This document shows, piece by piece, positions 9,273 to 18,492 of a stretch of DNA of 64,000 nt. Positions within the stretch are counted from its first letter, which is position 1; each line of letters opens with the position of its first letter. The notes below the pieces were generated by a model. It was not told where the DNA came from. It was given only the letters and a program-made list of their open reading frames with translations, and did no database searches. Made by a program: the position numbers and the translations under genes. Origin of the DNA: Azonexus sp. (GTDB lineage Bacteria > Pseudomonadota > Gammaproteobacteria > Burkholderiales > Rhodocyclaceae); NCBI GenBank assembly GCA_017983615.1, contig JAGOBB010000001.1, positions 496,001 through 560,000 on the forward strand, written 5' to 3'.

Positions 9273-10895
9273 GTGAATTTGAGTTCTATCCGGGGCAAGC
9301 TTTTTGCCGTGTTGTTTGTCGCCTTGGCCGGCATCGTGACCGTATCGGTCATTTCCCTTACAGCGGAACGCAATAGTCTGATTGAAGACCGCAAGCTGAA
9401 GACGCGTCATCTGGTCGAATCGGCTAGCGGGGTTTTGCAGCATTTTTATGGTCGCCAGCAAAAAGGTGAGTTGAGCGAAGCCGATGCGAAGGCGGCTGCT
9501 TTGGGCGTCCTGAAAAGCCTGCGCTATGAAAAGACCGAGTATTTCTGGGTCAACGACATGCATCCGCGGGTGGTGATGCATCCGATCAAGCCGGAGCTGG
9601 ATGGCAAGGATGTGTCTGATTTCAAGGATCCGACCGGAAAGCCGCTTTTTGTCGAGTTTGTCGCTACGGTGAACAAGTCGGGAGCTGGATTTGTCGAGTA
9701 TCTGTGGCCAAAGCCGGGCTCGGAGGCGCCGCAGGCGAAGGTGTCGTATGTCAGCGGATTTGCGCCTTGGGGCTGGATTGTCGGTTCAGGCATTTATCTC
9801 GACGATGTGGATCGCATTTTCCGCGAACACGCCTTGCTGACGGCCGGGGTGGATCTGGTGATCATCGTGCTGATTGGCGCCTTCCTGCTTGTCCTGATTG
9901 GCCGGGTGTCGCGGCCAATCAACGCCATCCAGCGCGCGGTCCAGGAAATCCAGCAAACGCATGATCTTTCCCGCCGCATCGATATTTCAGGGAACGACGA
10001 AATCAGTTCGGTGGCCCGGTGTTTCAACGATCTCCTGGGCAGCTTCCAGGAGTTGATCGGCCATGTGTCGGTCAGTTCACGCGCGCTCCTGACGCTGACC
10101 TCGCGTTTGTCGCAGTCGGCCGATCACGTTGCCCAAGGGTCGATGCAGCAGAGCGAGGCGTCGTCAGCCATGGCGGCGGCGATGGAAGAAACGCGGACCA
10201 ATATCCAGCATGTGGCCCAGAATTCCGATGAGGCCCATCGGATTGCCGAGGATGCAGGTCGTATTTCTAGCCATGGCGAAGCGGTCGTGGATCGTGCCGC
10301 AGGGGAAATGGCACGGATTGCGGATTCGGTTAACGCGTCGGCGCATCATATCGAGGCGTTGGGGCAGATGTCGGCGCAAATTTCTTCGATTGCCAATGTG
10401 ATCAAGGAAATCGCCGACCAAACCAATCTGCTGGCATTGAACGCGGCGATTGAGGCGGCCAGGGCAGGAGAGGCCGGCCGGGGATTTGCCGTGGTGGCTG
10501 ATGAGGTGCGCAAGTTGGCGGAGCGTACGACTCAGTCGACGCAGGAAATCACCCTGATGATCGGGAGTATCCAGTCCGGAACGGTCAACGCGGTATCCAG
10601 CATGCAGGAGGGCAGTGCGCGGGTTGCCGACGGGGTGACGCTGGCCCGTGAAGCGGGGCAATCGATGGCCAGTATTCGCGACGGCGCGAGCCGGGTGATC
10701 AGCGCAGTCAGCGATATTTCCGCCGCGCTGGCTGAACAAAGCCAGGCGACCCACACCGTGGCCTCGAATGTCGAGCGGATTCTCGACATGGCTGAGCGCA
10801 ACAGCGTGGAAACTCGGGAAATTGCCGGGGCTGCAGAACATTTGGAACAGCTGGCGCGCGAGCTGCAGACTACGGTGGATCGTTTCCGGGTTTGA
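9273..10895 (+). CDS. Methyl-accepting chemotaxis protein with single-Cache sensor
   Basis: About 540 residues. The first membrane helix is around residues 10-30 ([20 protein letters not shown]). A periplasmic sCache_2-type domain follows, with typical [18 protein letters not shown] and [13 protein letters not shown]. The second helix ([18 protein letters not shown]) leads to a HAMP and a cytoplasmic signalling domain whose hairpin tip reads [20 protein letters not shown]. It relays small-ligand sensing to CheA/CheW; such Cache domains often bind carboxylates, but the ligand here is unknown. The GTG start at 9273 has AGAGGG upstream. No C-terminal CheR-binding pentapeptide is seen. Confidence 0.92.
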   Translation: MNLSSIRGKLFAVLFVALAGIVTVSVISLTAERNSLIEDRKLKTRHLVESASGVLQHFYGRQQKGELSEADAKAAALGVLKSLRYEKTEYFWVNDMHPRVVMHPIKPELDGKDVSDFKDPTGKPLFVEFVATVNKSGAGFVEYLWPKPGSEAPQAKVSYVSGFAPWGWIVGSGIYLDDVDRIFREHALLTAGVDLVIIVLIGAFLLVLIGRVSRPINAIQRAVQEIQQTHDLSRRIDISGNDEISSVARCFNDLLGSFQELIGHVSVSSRALLTLTSRLSQSADHVAQGSMQQSEASSAMAAAMEETRTNIQHVAQNSDEAHRIAEDAGRISSHGEAVVDRAAGEMARIADSVNASAHHIEALGQMSAQISSIANVIKEIADQTNLLALNAAIEAARAGEAGRGFAVVADEVRKLAERTTQSTQEITLMIGSIQSGTVNAVSSMQEGSARVADGVTLAREAGQSMASIRDGASRVISAVSDISAALAEQSQATHTVASNVERILDMAERNSVETREIAGAAEHLEQLARELQTTVDRFRV

Positions 10896-10910
10896 TGTCG
10901 GCTTCCAGAA

Positions 10911-10941
10911 TGAAAAAGGGCCGCTTCGCGGCCCTTTTTCA
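10911..10941 (+). terminator. Intrinsic terminator after chemoreceptor gene
   Basis: TGAAAAAGGGCCGC pairs with GCGGCCCTTTTTCA over a TTC-type loop, with A and T tails, so it can work in both directions. It separates the convergent chemoreceptor and LON-domain genes. Confidence 0.9.
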
Positions 10942-10965
10942 TGTGCTGGCGATAGATGGGGGCAC

Positions 10966-11601
10966 CTAGCCTCCCAGCAGTTTCCGCTGGCTCAGATACT
11001 TTTCCAGAATTTCCAGCCGCGCCACCGGGTCGTCCAGTTCGAGCAGCTTCTGCTTGGCCAGGTTCTGGATGGGCAGGACTTCGGTGATCCGGTAGCCGAC
11101 CCATTCGGCTTCGTCGTAGCGGTGCGGCTCGGGCATGCGTTCGTTGCCGAGGTCGCCGACGACGCGGCGGAGCAGGGGGAGCAGGCGTTCGCGTTCAGGG
11201 GGTAGCGGCGTCGGGCCGGTTTCGGCGAGTAGCTCGACGGTGGCTTCAAGGAGGTTGCCGGGGCCGGGCTGGCTGTCAAGGATGCGAAAGCGCCGGCTGC
11301 CCTGGGCGGTGATCATAAGGATGCCGAGCTGTTCCATTTCCCAGCTGGCGATGTTGGCCAGCGTGCCGACCTTGTGCGGCAGGGCGGCGTCGCCGACTTC
11401 GCTGCCCTTTTCGATCAGACAGATGCCGAAGGGGGCGTTGTCCTTCAGGCAGGCGGCAGCCATGTCGAGGTAGCGTTGCTCGAAGATTTTCAGCGGCAGC
11501 AGGCTGCCCGGGAAGAGTACGGTGTTGAGCGGGAAGAGCGGGATGCGCAGCGTTTCGACGCTGGTGCCGGCCGGCGAGCGGACGAAGTCGAACCAGCCCA
11601 T
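10966..11601 (-). CDS. LON peptidase substrate-binding (LonN) domain protein
   Basis: A 211-residue stand-alone LON substrate-binding domain: LRIPLFPLNTVLFPGSLLPL, KIFEQRYLDMAAACLK and FGICLIEKGSEVG. It has neither the AAA+ ATPase nor the Ser/Lys protease domain of Lon. Such proteins occur widely in proteobacteria and their role is not established. Last gene of a four-gene minus-strand operon; its ATG overlaps the ubiX stop by one base (TGATG), suggesting coupling. Confidence 0.85.
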   Translation of the reverse strand: MGWFDFVRSPAGTSVETLRIPLFPLNTVLFPGSLLPLKIFEQRYLDMAAACLKDNAPFGICLIEKGSEVGDAALPHKVGTLANIASWEMEQLGILMITAQGSRRFRILDSQPGPGNLLEATVELLAETGPTPLPPERERLLPLLRRVVGDLGNERMPEPHRYDEAEWVGYRITEVLPIQNLAKQKLLELDDPVARLEILEKYLSQRKLLGG

Positions 11602-12206
11602 CAGGCGCCCCAGCGCTGCATCAGCGTGTGCGGTACCGCGAGCTGGTCGAGGATACGGGCGACGACGAAATCGACGATGTCCTGGACGCTCTGCGGGTGG
11701 TGGTAGAAGCCGGGGCTAGGTGGCAGGATGACCGCGCCGGCCCGCGACAGGCGCAGCATGTTCTCAAGGTGGATGGCCGAGAACGGCGTTTCACGTGGAA
11801 CCAGCACCAGTTTGCGGCCTTCCTTGAGTACCACGTCGGCGGCGCGTTCGATCAGCTTGTCGGCCAGGCCCTGGGCGATGGCGGCCAGGGTGCCCATCGA
11901 GCAGGGGCAGACGACCATGGCATCGGGCGGGTTGGAACCGGAGGCAACCGGGGCGAACCATTCCTCGCGGCCGAAAACAGCCAGTTTTTCGGGGGGGACC
12001 GTAAGAAAGCGGGCGAGCAGGGCGGCCTTGACCTCGGCCGGGCGCGACGACAGTTCGACATCCATTTCCTGCTTGGCGACGATCTGCGCCGCCTGCGAGT
12101 ACAGCAACTGGACGGTGCAGCCGGCTGCCAGCAGGCACTCGAGCAGGCGCAGGCCGTAGGGCATGCCCGAGGCACCGGTCAGCGCGAGGCAAATGGTTTT
12201 AGACAT
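11601..12206 (-). CDS. ubiX: Flavin prenyltransferase UbiX
   Basis: About 201 residues. UbiX attaches dimethylallyl phosphate to FMN to make prenylated FMN, the cofactor of UbiD decarboxylase in ubiquinone synthesis and of related decarboxylases. Diagnostic blocks are CLALTGASGMPYGLRLLECL, VVCPCSMGTLAAIAQGLADK, RAADVVLKEGRKLVLVPRET and FYHHPQSVQDIVDFVVARIL. Start ATG at 12206 (MSKTICLAL); an upstream in-frame ATG would add nine poorly supported residues. Overlaps the neighbours on both sides, so it is co-transcribed with the Gx transporter gene and the LON-domain gene. Confidence 0.93.
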   Translation of the reverse strand: MSKTICLALTGASGMPYGLRLLECLLAAGCTVQLLYSQAAQIVAKQEMDVELSSRPAEVKAALLARFLTVPPEKLAVFGREEWFAPVASGSNPPDAMVVCPCSMGTLAAIAQGLADKLIERAADVVLKEGRKLVLVPRETPFSAIHLENMLRLSRAGAVILPPSPGFYHHPQSVQDIVDFVVARILDQLAVPHTLMQRWGA

Positions 12207-12735
12207 GGGATGTTTCCGATGGCGCAGGTTCATTCATCAGTTTAGCCGCGATCAGGCCGTTGATGGTGCCGAACACCAGTGCCGCCGTGGCAAAGACCGG
12301 AGTGAGCAGGAAGACACCATCGTGCGGGATCAACCAGGCGCGGGCAAGCAGCAGTTGGCCGCCGATGTGGGCGAAGGCGGCGAGGATGGACAGGCTGACC
12401 GGGCCGAACCAGCGCTTCGGCAGGTGGCGGGCAACGCCCAGCGTCAGCAGGCTGAGCGTGGTACCAGTCAGCGACAGGAAGAAGCCGGGGGCGAGAAAGA
12501 AGCCGAGCAGCAGGCTGCCGGCCAGCACGCGCAGGCCGCTGACCCAGACCGCGGTGCCCCAGCCGTAGCGGGCCAGCACGACCAGCGTGACGATGTTGGC
12601 CAGCCCCGGCTTGACGCCGGGCAGCGGCGAGGGGATCGCCGCATCGACTAGCGACAGGCCGACGGCCGCGGTGGCCAGCCAGGCGACGCGGCGGTCTTCC
12701 TCGGTGACGGTAAGTTTAATAACTGATCGAGTCAT
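12199..12735 (-). CDS. Gx transporter family membrane protein
   Basis: A 178-residue integral membrane protein with about five to six hydrophobic helices (VAWLATAAVGLSLVDAAI; IVTLVVLARYGWGTAVWVSG; VLAGSLLLGFFLAPGFFLSL). It belongs to the Gx transporter / heptaprenyl-diphosphate-synthase component I family (PF07456-like), whose members resemble ECF-type S components. The substrate is unknown. It overlaps the NusG-domain-II gene upstream by 20 bases and ubiX downstream by 8. That pairing with a NusG-II protein recurs in bacteria, often near flavin-transfer genes, which fits ubiX as neighbour. Confidence 0.8.
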   Translation of the reverse strand: MTRSVIKLTVTEEDRRVAWLATAAVGLSLVDAAIPSPLPGVKPGLANIVTLVVLARYGWGTAVWVSGLRVLAGSLLLGFFLAPGFFLSLTGTTLSLLTLGVARHLPKRWFGPVSLSILAAFAHIGGQLLLARAWLIPHDGVFLLTPVFATAALVFGTINGLIAAKLMNEPAPSETSHV

Positions 12736-13093
12736 AGACCTTGGTCCGCCCGGTGATTTGGACGCTGACGCGGTTGGGGGCGCAGATGGCGATTTCGCCG
12801 GGGCGCATCAGCCAGCCTTGCTTGACGCAATACTGGCGCGGGCTGGGGTCGGAAACGACGCGGGCGCGGCCGGGTTCGACAGCGATCAGCGTGGTGCCGA
12901 GCGGCCCGGCCACTTCAACCTGCTTGCGCGCCTTGAGGTCGATGTCGGCGTAGACGTGACCTTCCTGACGGATGATGGCGCGGTCGGCCAGCCCGCCCTG
13001 CCAGAACATCGGGATGCTGGCGCCGACCAAGAGGGCGCTCGTCAGCATGACCAGCCAGTCGCCGGGGCGGATCAGCGGGAGCCAGGACTTCAC
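12716..13093 (-). CDS. NusG domain II-containing membrane-anchored protein
   Basis: A 125-residue protein with an N-terminal hydrophobic anchor (WLVMLTSALLVGASIPMFW) and a compact domain resembling NusG domain II (YCVKQGWLMRPGEIAICAPNRVSVQITG). It is not the transcription factor NusG: the NGN and KOW domains are absent. It is probably periplasmic and anchored. First gene of the operon with the Gx transporter, ubiX and the LON-domain gene. Function unknown. Confidence 0.8.
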   Translation of the reverse strand: MKSWLPLIRPGDWLVMLTSALLVGASIPMFWQGGLADRAIIRQEGHVYADIDLKARKQVEVAGPLGTTLIAVEPGRARVVSDPSPRQYCVKQGWLMRPGEIAICAPNRVSVQITGRTKVYDSISY

Positions 13094-13125
13094 GGGTTGG
13101 CAACCCGGTTAGCACCGGCCGGCCG

Positions 13126-13165
13126 GATTTCGATTTTGGCCATTTTTTCGGGGCGACCGTAGCAT
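13126..13165 (-). repeat. ATGCTACGGTCG element, copy 6 (full-length)
   Basis: Exact core (minus strand, 13154-13165) followed by CCCCG, AAAAAAT, GGCC, AAAAT, CG, AAAT. Nearly identical to copy 3 over 33 bases apart from the five-base spacer. Intergenic, upstream of the NusG-II operon. Confidence 0.85.
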
Positions 13166-13204
13166 TTGGAGGCCATGTAGCCCCGACGCGGACGCCGGTT
13201 CACG

Positions 13205-14050
13205 TCAGTTACAGGCCAGCGTGCGGTGGCGGACGAGAACCCGGACCCGGTCGCCGAAGGCGCGGGCCAGCCATTCGGCGATGTAAACCGAGCGGTGCTG
13301 GCCGCCGGTGCAGCCGATGGCGACCGTCAGGTAGTTGCGGTTGTCGCGGATGTAGCCAGGCAGCCAGGTGGCGACGAAGCGGTGGATGTCGTCGCGCATC
13401 AGGATGACTTCACCTTGCGCTTCAAGGAAATCGACGACCGGTTGGTCCTTGCCGGTCAGGGGGCGGAGATCGGGGTCGTAGTGCGGGTTGGGCAGGCAGC
13501 GGACGTCGAAGACGAGATCGGCGTCGAGCGGAATGCCGTGCTTGAAGCCGAAGGACTCGAACATCAGCGTCAGGCCCCGGCCGGGCTCGACTTCAATGAA
13601 CTGGCGTACCCATTCGCGCAGGCCACTGGCCTTCATGCCGCTGGTGTCGATGCGGTGACCAAGGGTGGCGATCGGTTCGAGCAAGGCCCGTTCGGCGCGG
13701 ATGGCTTCGTCCAGCGTCTGGTCCACCGTGGCCAGCGGATGGCGGCGGCGCGATTCGGAGTAGCGCTTGAGCAGCGTTTCCTCGTGCGAAAACAGAAACA
13801 GGAAGGTGACGTCGATGCCGACCGCTTTCAGCTTCTCGATCTTCGATGGCAGCAGGTCGATGCCGTGGCCGGAGCGGGCGTCGATGGCGACGGCAACCTT
13901 GGTGACGTTCTCGTCGCGGAGCATGCGAGCGAGCACCGTCAGCATGACGACCGGCAGGTTGTCGACGCAGTAATATCCGGAGTCTTCCAGCAGGTTCAGG
14001 GCGACAGACTTGCCGGAGCCGGAAAGGCCGCTGATGAGAACGAGTTTCAT
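13205..14050 (-). CDS. rapZ: RNase adapter / nucleotide-binding protein RapZ
   Basis: About 281 residues. The N-terminal P-loop is ISGLSGSGKSVALNLLEDSG, followed by YYCVDNLP. The C-terminal domain carries the conserved block NYLTVAIGCTGGQHRSVYIAE. In E. coli RapZ guides RNase E to the GlmZ sRNA and senses glucosamine-6-phosphate; in betaproteobacteria the same target is not proven. The start at 14050 (MKLVLISG) is chosen; an ATG two codons earlier is equally possible as neither has a clear Shine-Dalgarno sequence. The usual ptsN/hprK neighbours are not in the window. Confidence 0.9.
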   Translation of the reverse strand: MKLVLISGLSGSGKSVALNLLEDSGYYCVDNLPVVMLTVLARMLRDENVTKVAVAIDARSGHGIDLLPSKIEKLKAVGIDVTFLFLFSHEETLLKRYSESRRRHPLATVDQTLDEAIRAERALLEPIATLGHRIDTSGMKASGLREWVRQFIEVEPGRGLTLMFESFGFKHGIPLDADLVFDVRCLPNPHYDPDLRPLTGKDQPVVDFLEAQGEVILMRDDIHRFVATWLPGYIRDNRNYLTVAIGCTGGQHRSVYIAEWLARAFGDRVRVLVRHRTLACN

Positions 14051-14120
14051 GGGCATGCAGCATAATCAAGGCAGCGCCCGGTATCAACAGCGGCATAATA
14101 TAAATAAACAGGAGACCCCC

Positions 14121-15293
14121 ATGCCCCCCCAATTTCCCCTGCTCGAACTGCCCTTCCTGGCCGAACTGACCGCGCTGCGCCGCGACATTCACGCGCACCC
14201 GGAACTGGCCTTCGCCGAGAACCGCACCGCTGACATCGTTGCACGCGAACTGGCGCGTTACGGCTTGGAAGTCCATCGTGGTATGGCCAAGACCGGCGTC
14301 GTCGGCGTGCTGCGTGCCGGCACCTCGCCGCGCATGGTCGGCCTGCGTGCCGACATGGATGCGCTGCCGCTCTGCGAAATGAACGAATTCCCGCACCACT
14401 CCAAACATCACGGCAAGATGCACGCCTGCGGCCACGACGGCCACACCGCGATGCTGCTCGGTGCGGCGCGCTATCTGGCCGAAAATCCGGATTTCGATGG
14501 CATAGCCGTATTCATCTTCCAGCCAGCCGAAGAATCGGAAGGCGGGGCGGCGGTGATGATCGAGGACGGGCTGTTCGAAAAATTCCCTGTCGAAGCGGTG
14601 TTCGGCCTGCACAACTGGCCGGGCATTCCGGTCGGCGAGCTGGCGGCGATGCCGGGGCCGGTGATGGCCGGTACCTGCGCCTTCGAGATCACCGTGCGCG
14701 GTCATGGCTGCCATGCGGCGATGCCGCATCAGGGCGTCGATTCCATTGTCGCCGGGGCGCAACTGGTCCAGGCATTGCAAACGGTTGTTTCGCGCACGCT
14801 GCATCCCTGTGAATCGGCCGTCGTCAGTGTCACCCAGTTTCATGGCGGCGAGGCGTGGAACATCATCCCGGAAGAGGTCGTTCTACGCGGCACCATTCGC
14901 ACCTTCAAGCCGGAGGTGCAGGAAGCGGTCGAGCGAGCCATCGAACGCCTGTGCAGCGGCGTTGCGGCGGCCAACGGGGCGCAGATCGGCGTCAAGTTCG
15001 ACCACCGTTACCCGCCGACGGTTAACAGCGTCTCGGAAGCGAAGTTCTGCCAGCAGGTCGCAGCAGAAGTCTTTGGAGGCGAGCAAGTGCTTACTGACAT
15101 CCTGCCGTCAATGGGCGCGGAGGACTTTGCGTACATGCTGAACGAAAAGCCGGGCTGCTACGTCTGGCTTGGTAACGGCCCGGGGACCGGCGGCTGCACG
15201 CTGCACAACCCGCACTACGATTTCAACGACGAACTGCTGACCCTGGGCGCCAGCTATTGGGTACATCTGGTTCGCCGCTGGCTGGCGGCCTGA
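14121..15293 (+). CDS. M20-family amidohydrolase (hippurate hydrolase / N-acyl-amino-acid deacylase type)
   Basis: A 390-residue cytoplasmic zinc peptidase-fold enzyme. Family blocks are LRRDIHAHPELAF, VGLRADMDALPL, MHACGHDGHTAMLLGAARYL (metal-binding His/Cys), FQPAEESEGGA (catalytic Glu region) and LPSMGAEDFAYML. Members hydrolyse N-acyl amino acids such as hippurate or N-acetyl-amino acids; the substrate cannot be told from sequence. ATG at 14121 follows GGAG by 6 bases. Its stop abuts the stop of the convergent MBL-fold gene within a shared TGATCA. Confidence 0.9.
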   Translation: MPPQFPLLELPFLAELTALRRDIHAHPELAFAENRTADIVARELARYGLEVHRGMAKTGVVGVLRAGTSPRMVGLRADMDALPLCEMNEFPHHSKHHGKMHACGHDGHTAMLLGAARYLAENPDFDGIAVFIFQPAEESEGGAAVMIEDGLFEKFPVEAVFGLHNWPGIPVGELAAMPGPVMAGTCAFEITVRGHGCHAAMPHQGVDSIVAGAQLVQALQTVVSRTLHPCESAVVSVTQFHGGEAWNIIPEEVVLRGTIRTFKPEVQEAVERAIERLCSGVAAANGAQIGVKFDHRYPPTVNSVSEAKFCQQVAAEVFGGEQVLTDILPSMGAEDFAYMLNEKPGCYVWLGNGPGTGGCTLHNPHYDFNDELLTLGASYWVHLVRRWLAA

Positions 15294-16208
15294 TCAGCCA
15301 GCGACGATCATCCCGTCCTCCAGGCGAAGGGCGCTGACCAGCAGCAGTTCGCGTTCAACGCCGGCGACCAGTCGGTCCTCGGAGAGATTGAGGAAGCGGG
15401 CATTGACGTCGACGGCAAAGGGCAGTCCGAGCACGAAGGCAGGGAACTCGGCCCGGGCAATCTGTCGTTTTTCGAGCATGGCGAACGAGACGATGACCTT
15501 GATCGCATGCCAGGCCAGTTGGCCGGTGTTGTCGCGGAACTGGTTGAGGCGGCGGAAGGCGCGTTCAAACGCGGCATCTACCTCGCCGAACGGCCGGCCA
15601 TGGCCGGGAATGACTGTGTCGATGGGCAGCCGGGAGAGCATCTCCAGCGTCGCTGCCGTACTCGCGATGCCATCCGCTTCGCCGAGCAGTTCCGGGAAGA
15701 TGACGCCGAAACCGTTTTCCCAGAAGGCGTCGCCGGAAATCAGGATGCGCTCGTCCGGGCTGTAGTAGGCCAGCGCCTCCATGTCGTGGCCGGGAACGCC
15801 CAAAGTCTGCCAGACGATGCCGCCCATTTCGATCTCGCTGTCGGCACGGAGTACCCCGTCATGCTGGAAACGGGCGCCTTGCTGGCCGAGCGGCGAAAGC
15901 AGCAGCGCGTCTTCGTCCCATTCGGCGATGGTGGCATGGAGGCCGGACGGGACGATAATTTCGCAGCCGAAAGCCGCTTTCAGCGCCGCATTTCCGCCAA
16001 TGTGGTCAGAGTGGGAGTGAGTATTCACTAGTCTTGCCAGGCTTTTACCGTTTAGGGTGTGGCGGACCAGTTCGACCGTTTGCGCGGCATGGGTGACGTA
16101 GCCGCTGTCCACTATCGTCGCCTGATTTCCGTCGAAACACAGAATGTTGTTGGCCGATAGCCAGCCGCGTTCGAGGACGTGCAGGGAGGCCGGCAGGCGG
16201 GCGGTCAT
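15294..16208 (-). CDS. MBL-fold metallohydrolase
   Basis: About 304 residues with the metallo-beta-lactamase metal motif THSHSDHIGG, a later LISGDAF Asp and VIPGHGRPFG His. The protein starts directly with LPASLHVLERGWLSANNILC and lacks a signal peptide. The glyoxalase II/RNase Z-like fold hydrolyses thioesters, lactones or phosphoesters; the actual substrate is unknown. The start ATG at 16208 overlaps the preceding DUF1289-like gene by 4 bases (ATGA), implying an operon with it. Confidence 0.85.
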   Translation of the reverse strand: MTARLPASLHVLERGWLSANNILCFDGNQATIVDSGYVTHAAQTVELVRHTLNGKSLARLVNTHSHSDHIGGNAALKAAFGCEIIVPSGLHATIAEWDEDALLLSPLGQQGARFQHDGVLRADSEIEMGGIVWQTLGVPGHDMEALAYYSPDERILISGDAFWENGFGVIFPELLGEADGIASTAATLEMLSRLPIDTVIPGHGRPFGEVDAAFERAFRRLNQFRDNTGQLAWHAIKVIVSFAMLEKRQIARAEFPAFVLGLPFAVDVNARFLNLSEDRLVAGVERELLLVSALRLEDGMIVAG

Positions 16209-16387
16209 TCGGGGGCGTCCGTTTCCTTTTTGCGGGCTTCCTGCAGGTCGACCTGCGGGTTGATTGCTTCGGCGACGATACCCGGCTCGCCCATCGGCGG
16301 CCTGCCGCAACCAAGGCAGTAGCCGGAATCGGGATCGGCCATGCAGACGCCGACGCAGAGATATTGGTCTTCTTCGTGGTTTTCCAT
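16205..16387 (-). CDS. Small cysteine-cluster protein, DUF1289-like
   Basis: 60 residues, beginning MENHEEDQYLCVGVCMADPD and continuing SGYCLGCGRPP. The four cysteines follow the C-x3-C, C-x2-C layout of DUF1289-type proteins and may bind a metal. It sits between another DUF1289 gene and the MBL-fold gene, with a 4-base overlap to the latter. Function unknown. It is short, but the cysteine spacing and tight packing support it. Confidence 0.7.
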   Translation of the reverse strand: MENHEEDQYLCVGVCMADPDSGYCLGCGRPPMGEPGIVAEAINPQVDLQEARKKETDAPE

Positions 16388-16392
16388 GTTTT

Positions 16393-16596
16393 TTACCGGT
16401 CGCAGTCGCCGCGTAGTTCGCCTTCCCACGGGTCGTGGTCCTGGCGGCGCCGGGTGGCTGCGTGAATGATGGTGACGCGTTCCGAATCGTCGATCCGCGT
16501 CCACCTGGTGATTTCGTCGAGCGTGCGGAAGCAGCCGCGGCACAGGGCGGTGGCCGGGTCCATTTGGCAGATGTTGATGCAGGGCGAGGCGATCAT
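16393..16596 (-). CDS. DUF1289 family protein
   Basis: 67 residues. The opening SPCINICQMDPATALCRGCF followed by RTLDEITRW is a textbook DUF1289 sequence: C-x3-C and C-x2-C with a conserved Arg-Thr-Leu-Asp-Glu-Ile. The function of the family is unknown; the cysteines could ligate iron or zinc. Only 5 bases separate it from the second, divergent DUF1289-like gene, so this is a tandem pair. Confidence 0.85.
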   Translation of the reverse strand: MIASPCINICQMDPATALCRGCFRTLDEITRWTRIDDSERVTIIHAATRRRQDHDPWEGELRGDCDR

Positions 16597-16604
16597 TGGA
16601 TCAA

Positions 16605-17594
16605 TCAGATGAGCATGAAGCGATGTTGCTGGTCGCGGACCATTTCGACGGCTTCGAGGGCTTCGTCACGGTTGATCCGGGCCAGCATGGCGAGGTGTAG
16701 ACGCCGGTCGCGGGCCGTGAGTTCGGGGAAATTCAGCGTGTGGGCGTCGAGATCCCCATCGGGTTCGTCGCGGACGACACCCAGGCGGTTGACGGTGATG
16801 CTGACCGGCGTCAGGTGCAGTGCCGGTTCGGGTGCTTGCAGGTACTCGGCCAGGGCGGCGAGCAGGTGCTCCGGTAGCAGCGATTCAGCACTTTGGCGCA
16901 AGCGGTTTGAGAGTTCAGAGAGGTGGCGAGTGCTCACTTCGTATTCGCGTCCGCCACTGCTGCCGCGCAAGACGGTCAGGTGGGCGCGCTCGGCCGAGAC
17001 GTCGGCACGCAGGCCTTCGCGTTCGTGCCTCAGGGCTTCGACGTGGGCGTGAAAGGTGTGGAGAAGGCTTTCCAGCGCCTTGCAGCGCAGGCCCTGCAGC
17101 GTCGTGTCGAGCTGGCAACTGGGCTCAATCAGCGTTTGCCCGGAGAAATAGAGCACCAGCTGAGGCACATCGTTGCGGATAACGTCGCCTTGCCGGGCCA
17201 TGCCCAACTGCCTTTTCTGCTGGCGGCGGGCGGCAAACATCGCATAAAAATAGTCGCTGTCCCAGCTGCATGGTTCGGCCAGATAGTCGCGTATCGCCTG
17301 GCTGCGGCCGAGCATCTGGTCGATGTCGTCGGCCGTGGCGAAGAGCGCATGGACCAGCGGGTCGGTGGCGAAAGCCTGGCGGTTGATGTCGACCGGGCCG
17401 GGCAAGGCGGCGACCAGGCCGTCGCAATAGCCGAGGGCGTGCTGGAGCGGTCCGCTCAACTGCCTTTCGAAGCCGGGCGCCAGCCTGAGCAGCGGGTCGA
17501 CCAATTCGGCGACCCGGTCCAGCGCCTTGTGCACCGCCGGGTCGGGCGGTGGCGCGGGCTTGAGGAAATCGGCAACGGCGGAAAGTAGGCTCAC
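16605..17594 (-). CDS. Conserved hypothetical protein, 329 aa
   Basis: I do not recognise a domain. It is a soluble, mostly helical protein with no signal peptide or membrane span and an amphipathic helix-rich centre (LHTFHAHVEALRHEREGLRA). The C-terminus RRLHLAMLARINRDEALEAV is charged. The start ATG overlaps the stop of the HMG-CoA lyase gene by 4 bases, and 8 bases separate its end from the DUF1289 gene, so it belongs to the same long minus-strand transcription unit. Confidence 0.75.
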   Translation of the reverse strand: MSLLSAVADFLKPAPPPDPAVHKALDRVAELVDPLLRLAPGFERQLSGPLQHALGYCDGLVAALPGPVDINRQAFATDPLVHALFATADDIDQMLGRSQAIRDYLAEPCSWDSDYFYAMFAARRQQKRQLGMARQGDVIRNDVPQLVLYFSGQTLIEPSCQLDTTLQGLRCKALESLLHTFHAHVEALRHEREGLRADVSAERAHLTVLRGSSGGREYEVSTRHLSELSNRLRQSAESLLPEHLLAALAEYLQAPEPALHLTPVSITVNRLGVVRDEPDGDLDAHTLNFPELTARDRRLHLAMLARINRDEALEAVEMVRDQQHRFMLI

Positions 17595-18492
17595 GACGCT
17601 TTGGCGCAGAGTGCCCGGCCGGCTTTGGCACCGTTCGGGCGGTTGATGGCGCCGGAAATCCAGTCGCCGACGACAGCCAGTTTAGCCAGATCGACGCCGG
17701 TTTCGATGCCCAGGCCGTTGAGCAGATAGACCACGTCCTCGGTTGCCACGTTGCCGGAGGCCCCCTTGGCGTAGGGGCAGCCGCCCAGTCCGGCGACCGA
17801 GCTGTCGAAGGTGGCCAGGCCCAGCTGCAGCGAGGCGTAGATGTTGGCGATGGCCATCCCGTAGGTGTCGTGGTAGTGGCCGGCCAGCTTGCTGACCGGG
17901 ATCGTGGCGGCGCAGGCATCAACCAGGCGGCTGATGCTGGCCGGGGTGCCGACGCCGATGGTGTCGCCTAGCGAAACCTCGTAGCAACCCATTTCATGCA
18001 GCGTCCGGGCGACGGCGGCGGCCTGTTGCGGATCAACGTCGCCTTCGTAAGGGCAGCCGACGACGCAGGAAACGTAGCCACGGACCGGGATTTCCAGCGA
18101 GCTGGCTGCGGAAAGAATGGGTTCGAAGCGTTTCAGGCTCTCGGCAACCGAGCAATTGATGTTTTTGCGCGAAAAAGTCTCGGAAGCGGCCGCAAAAATG
18201 GCCACTTCGCTGGCGCCAGCCTCGACGGCGGCGTCGAAACCCTGCAAATTGGGGGTCAAAGCGGCATAGACCGTAGCATTCTGCCGTTTTATGCCGCGCA
18301 GGACGGCGCTGTTGTCGGCCATCTGCGGCACCCACTTGGCTGAGACGAAAGCGGTTGCCTCGATGGCGCGCAGGCCGGCCGCGGCGAGGCGCTCGATCAG
18401 CTCGATCTTGGTCGCCGTCGGCACGACTTCTTTCTCGTTCTGCAGCCCGTCGCGCGGGCCGACTTCGACGATCCTGACGCGTTTTGGCAGGT

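Noticed and set aside
9664-9675. Possible extra copy of the repeated element, TCGCTACGGTGA
   Set aside because: Only nine of twelve core positions match and no A/T or GGCC tract follows at the expected distance; it is within the random background.
11995-12006. GGGACCGTAAGA, a near match to the reverse core
   Set aside because: The critical TAG is TAA-G shifted and the flanks lack the tracts.
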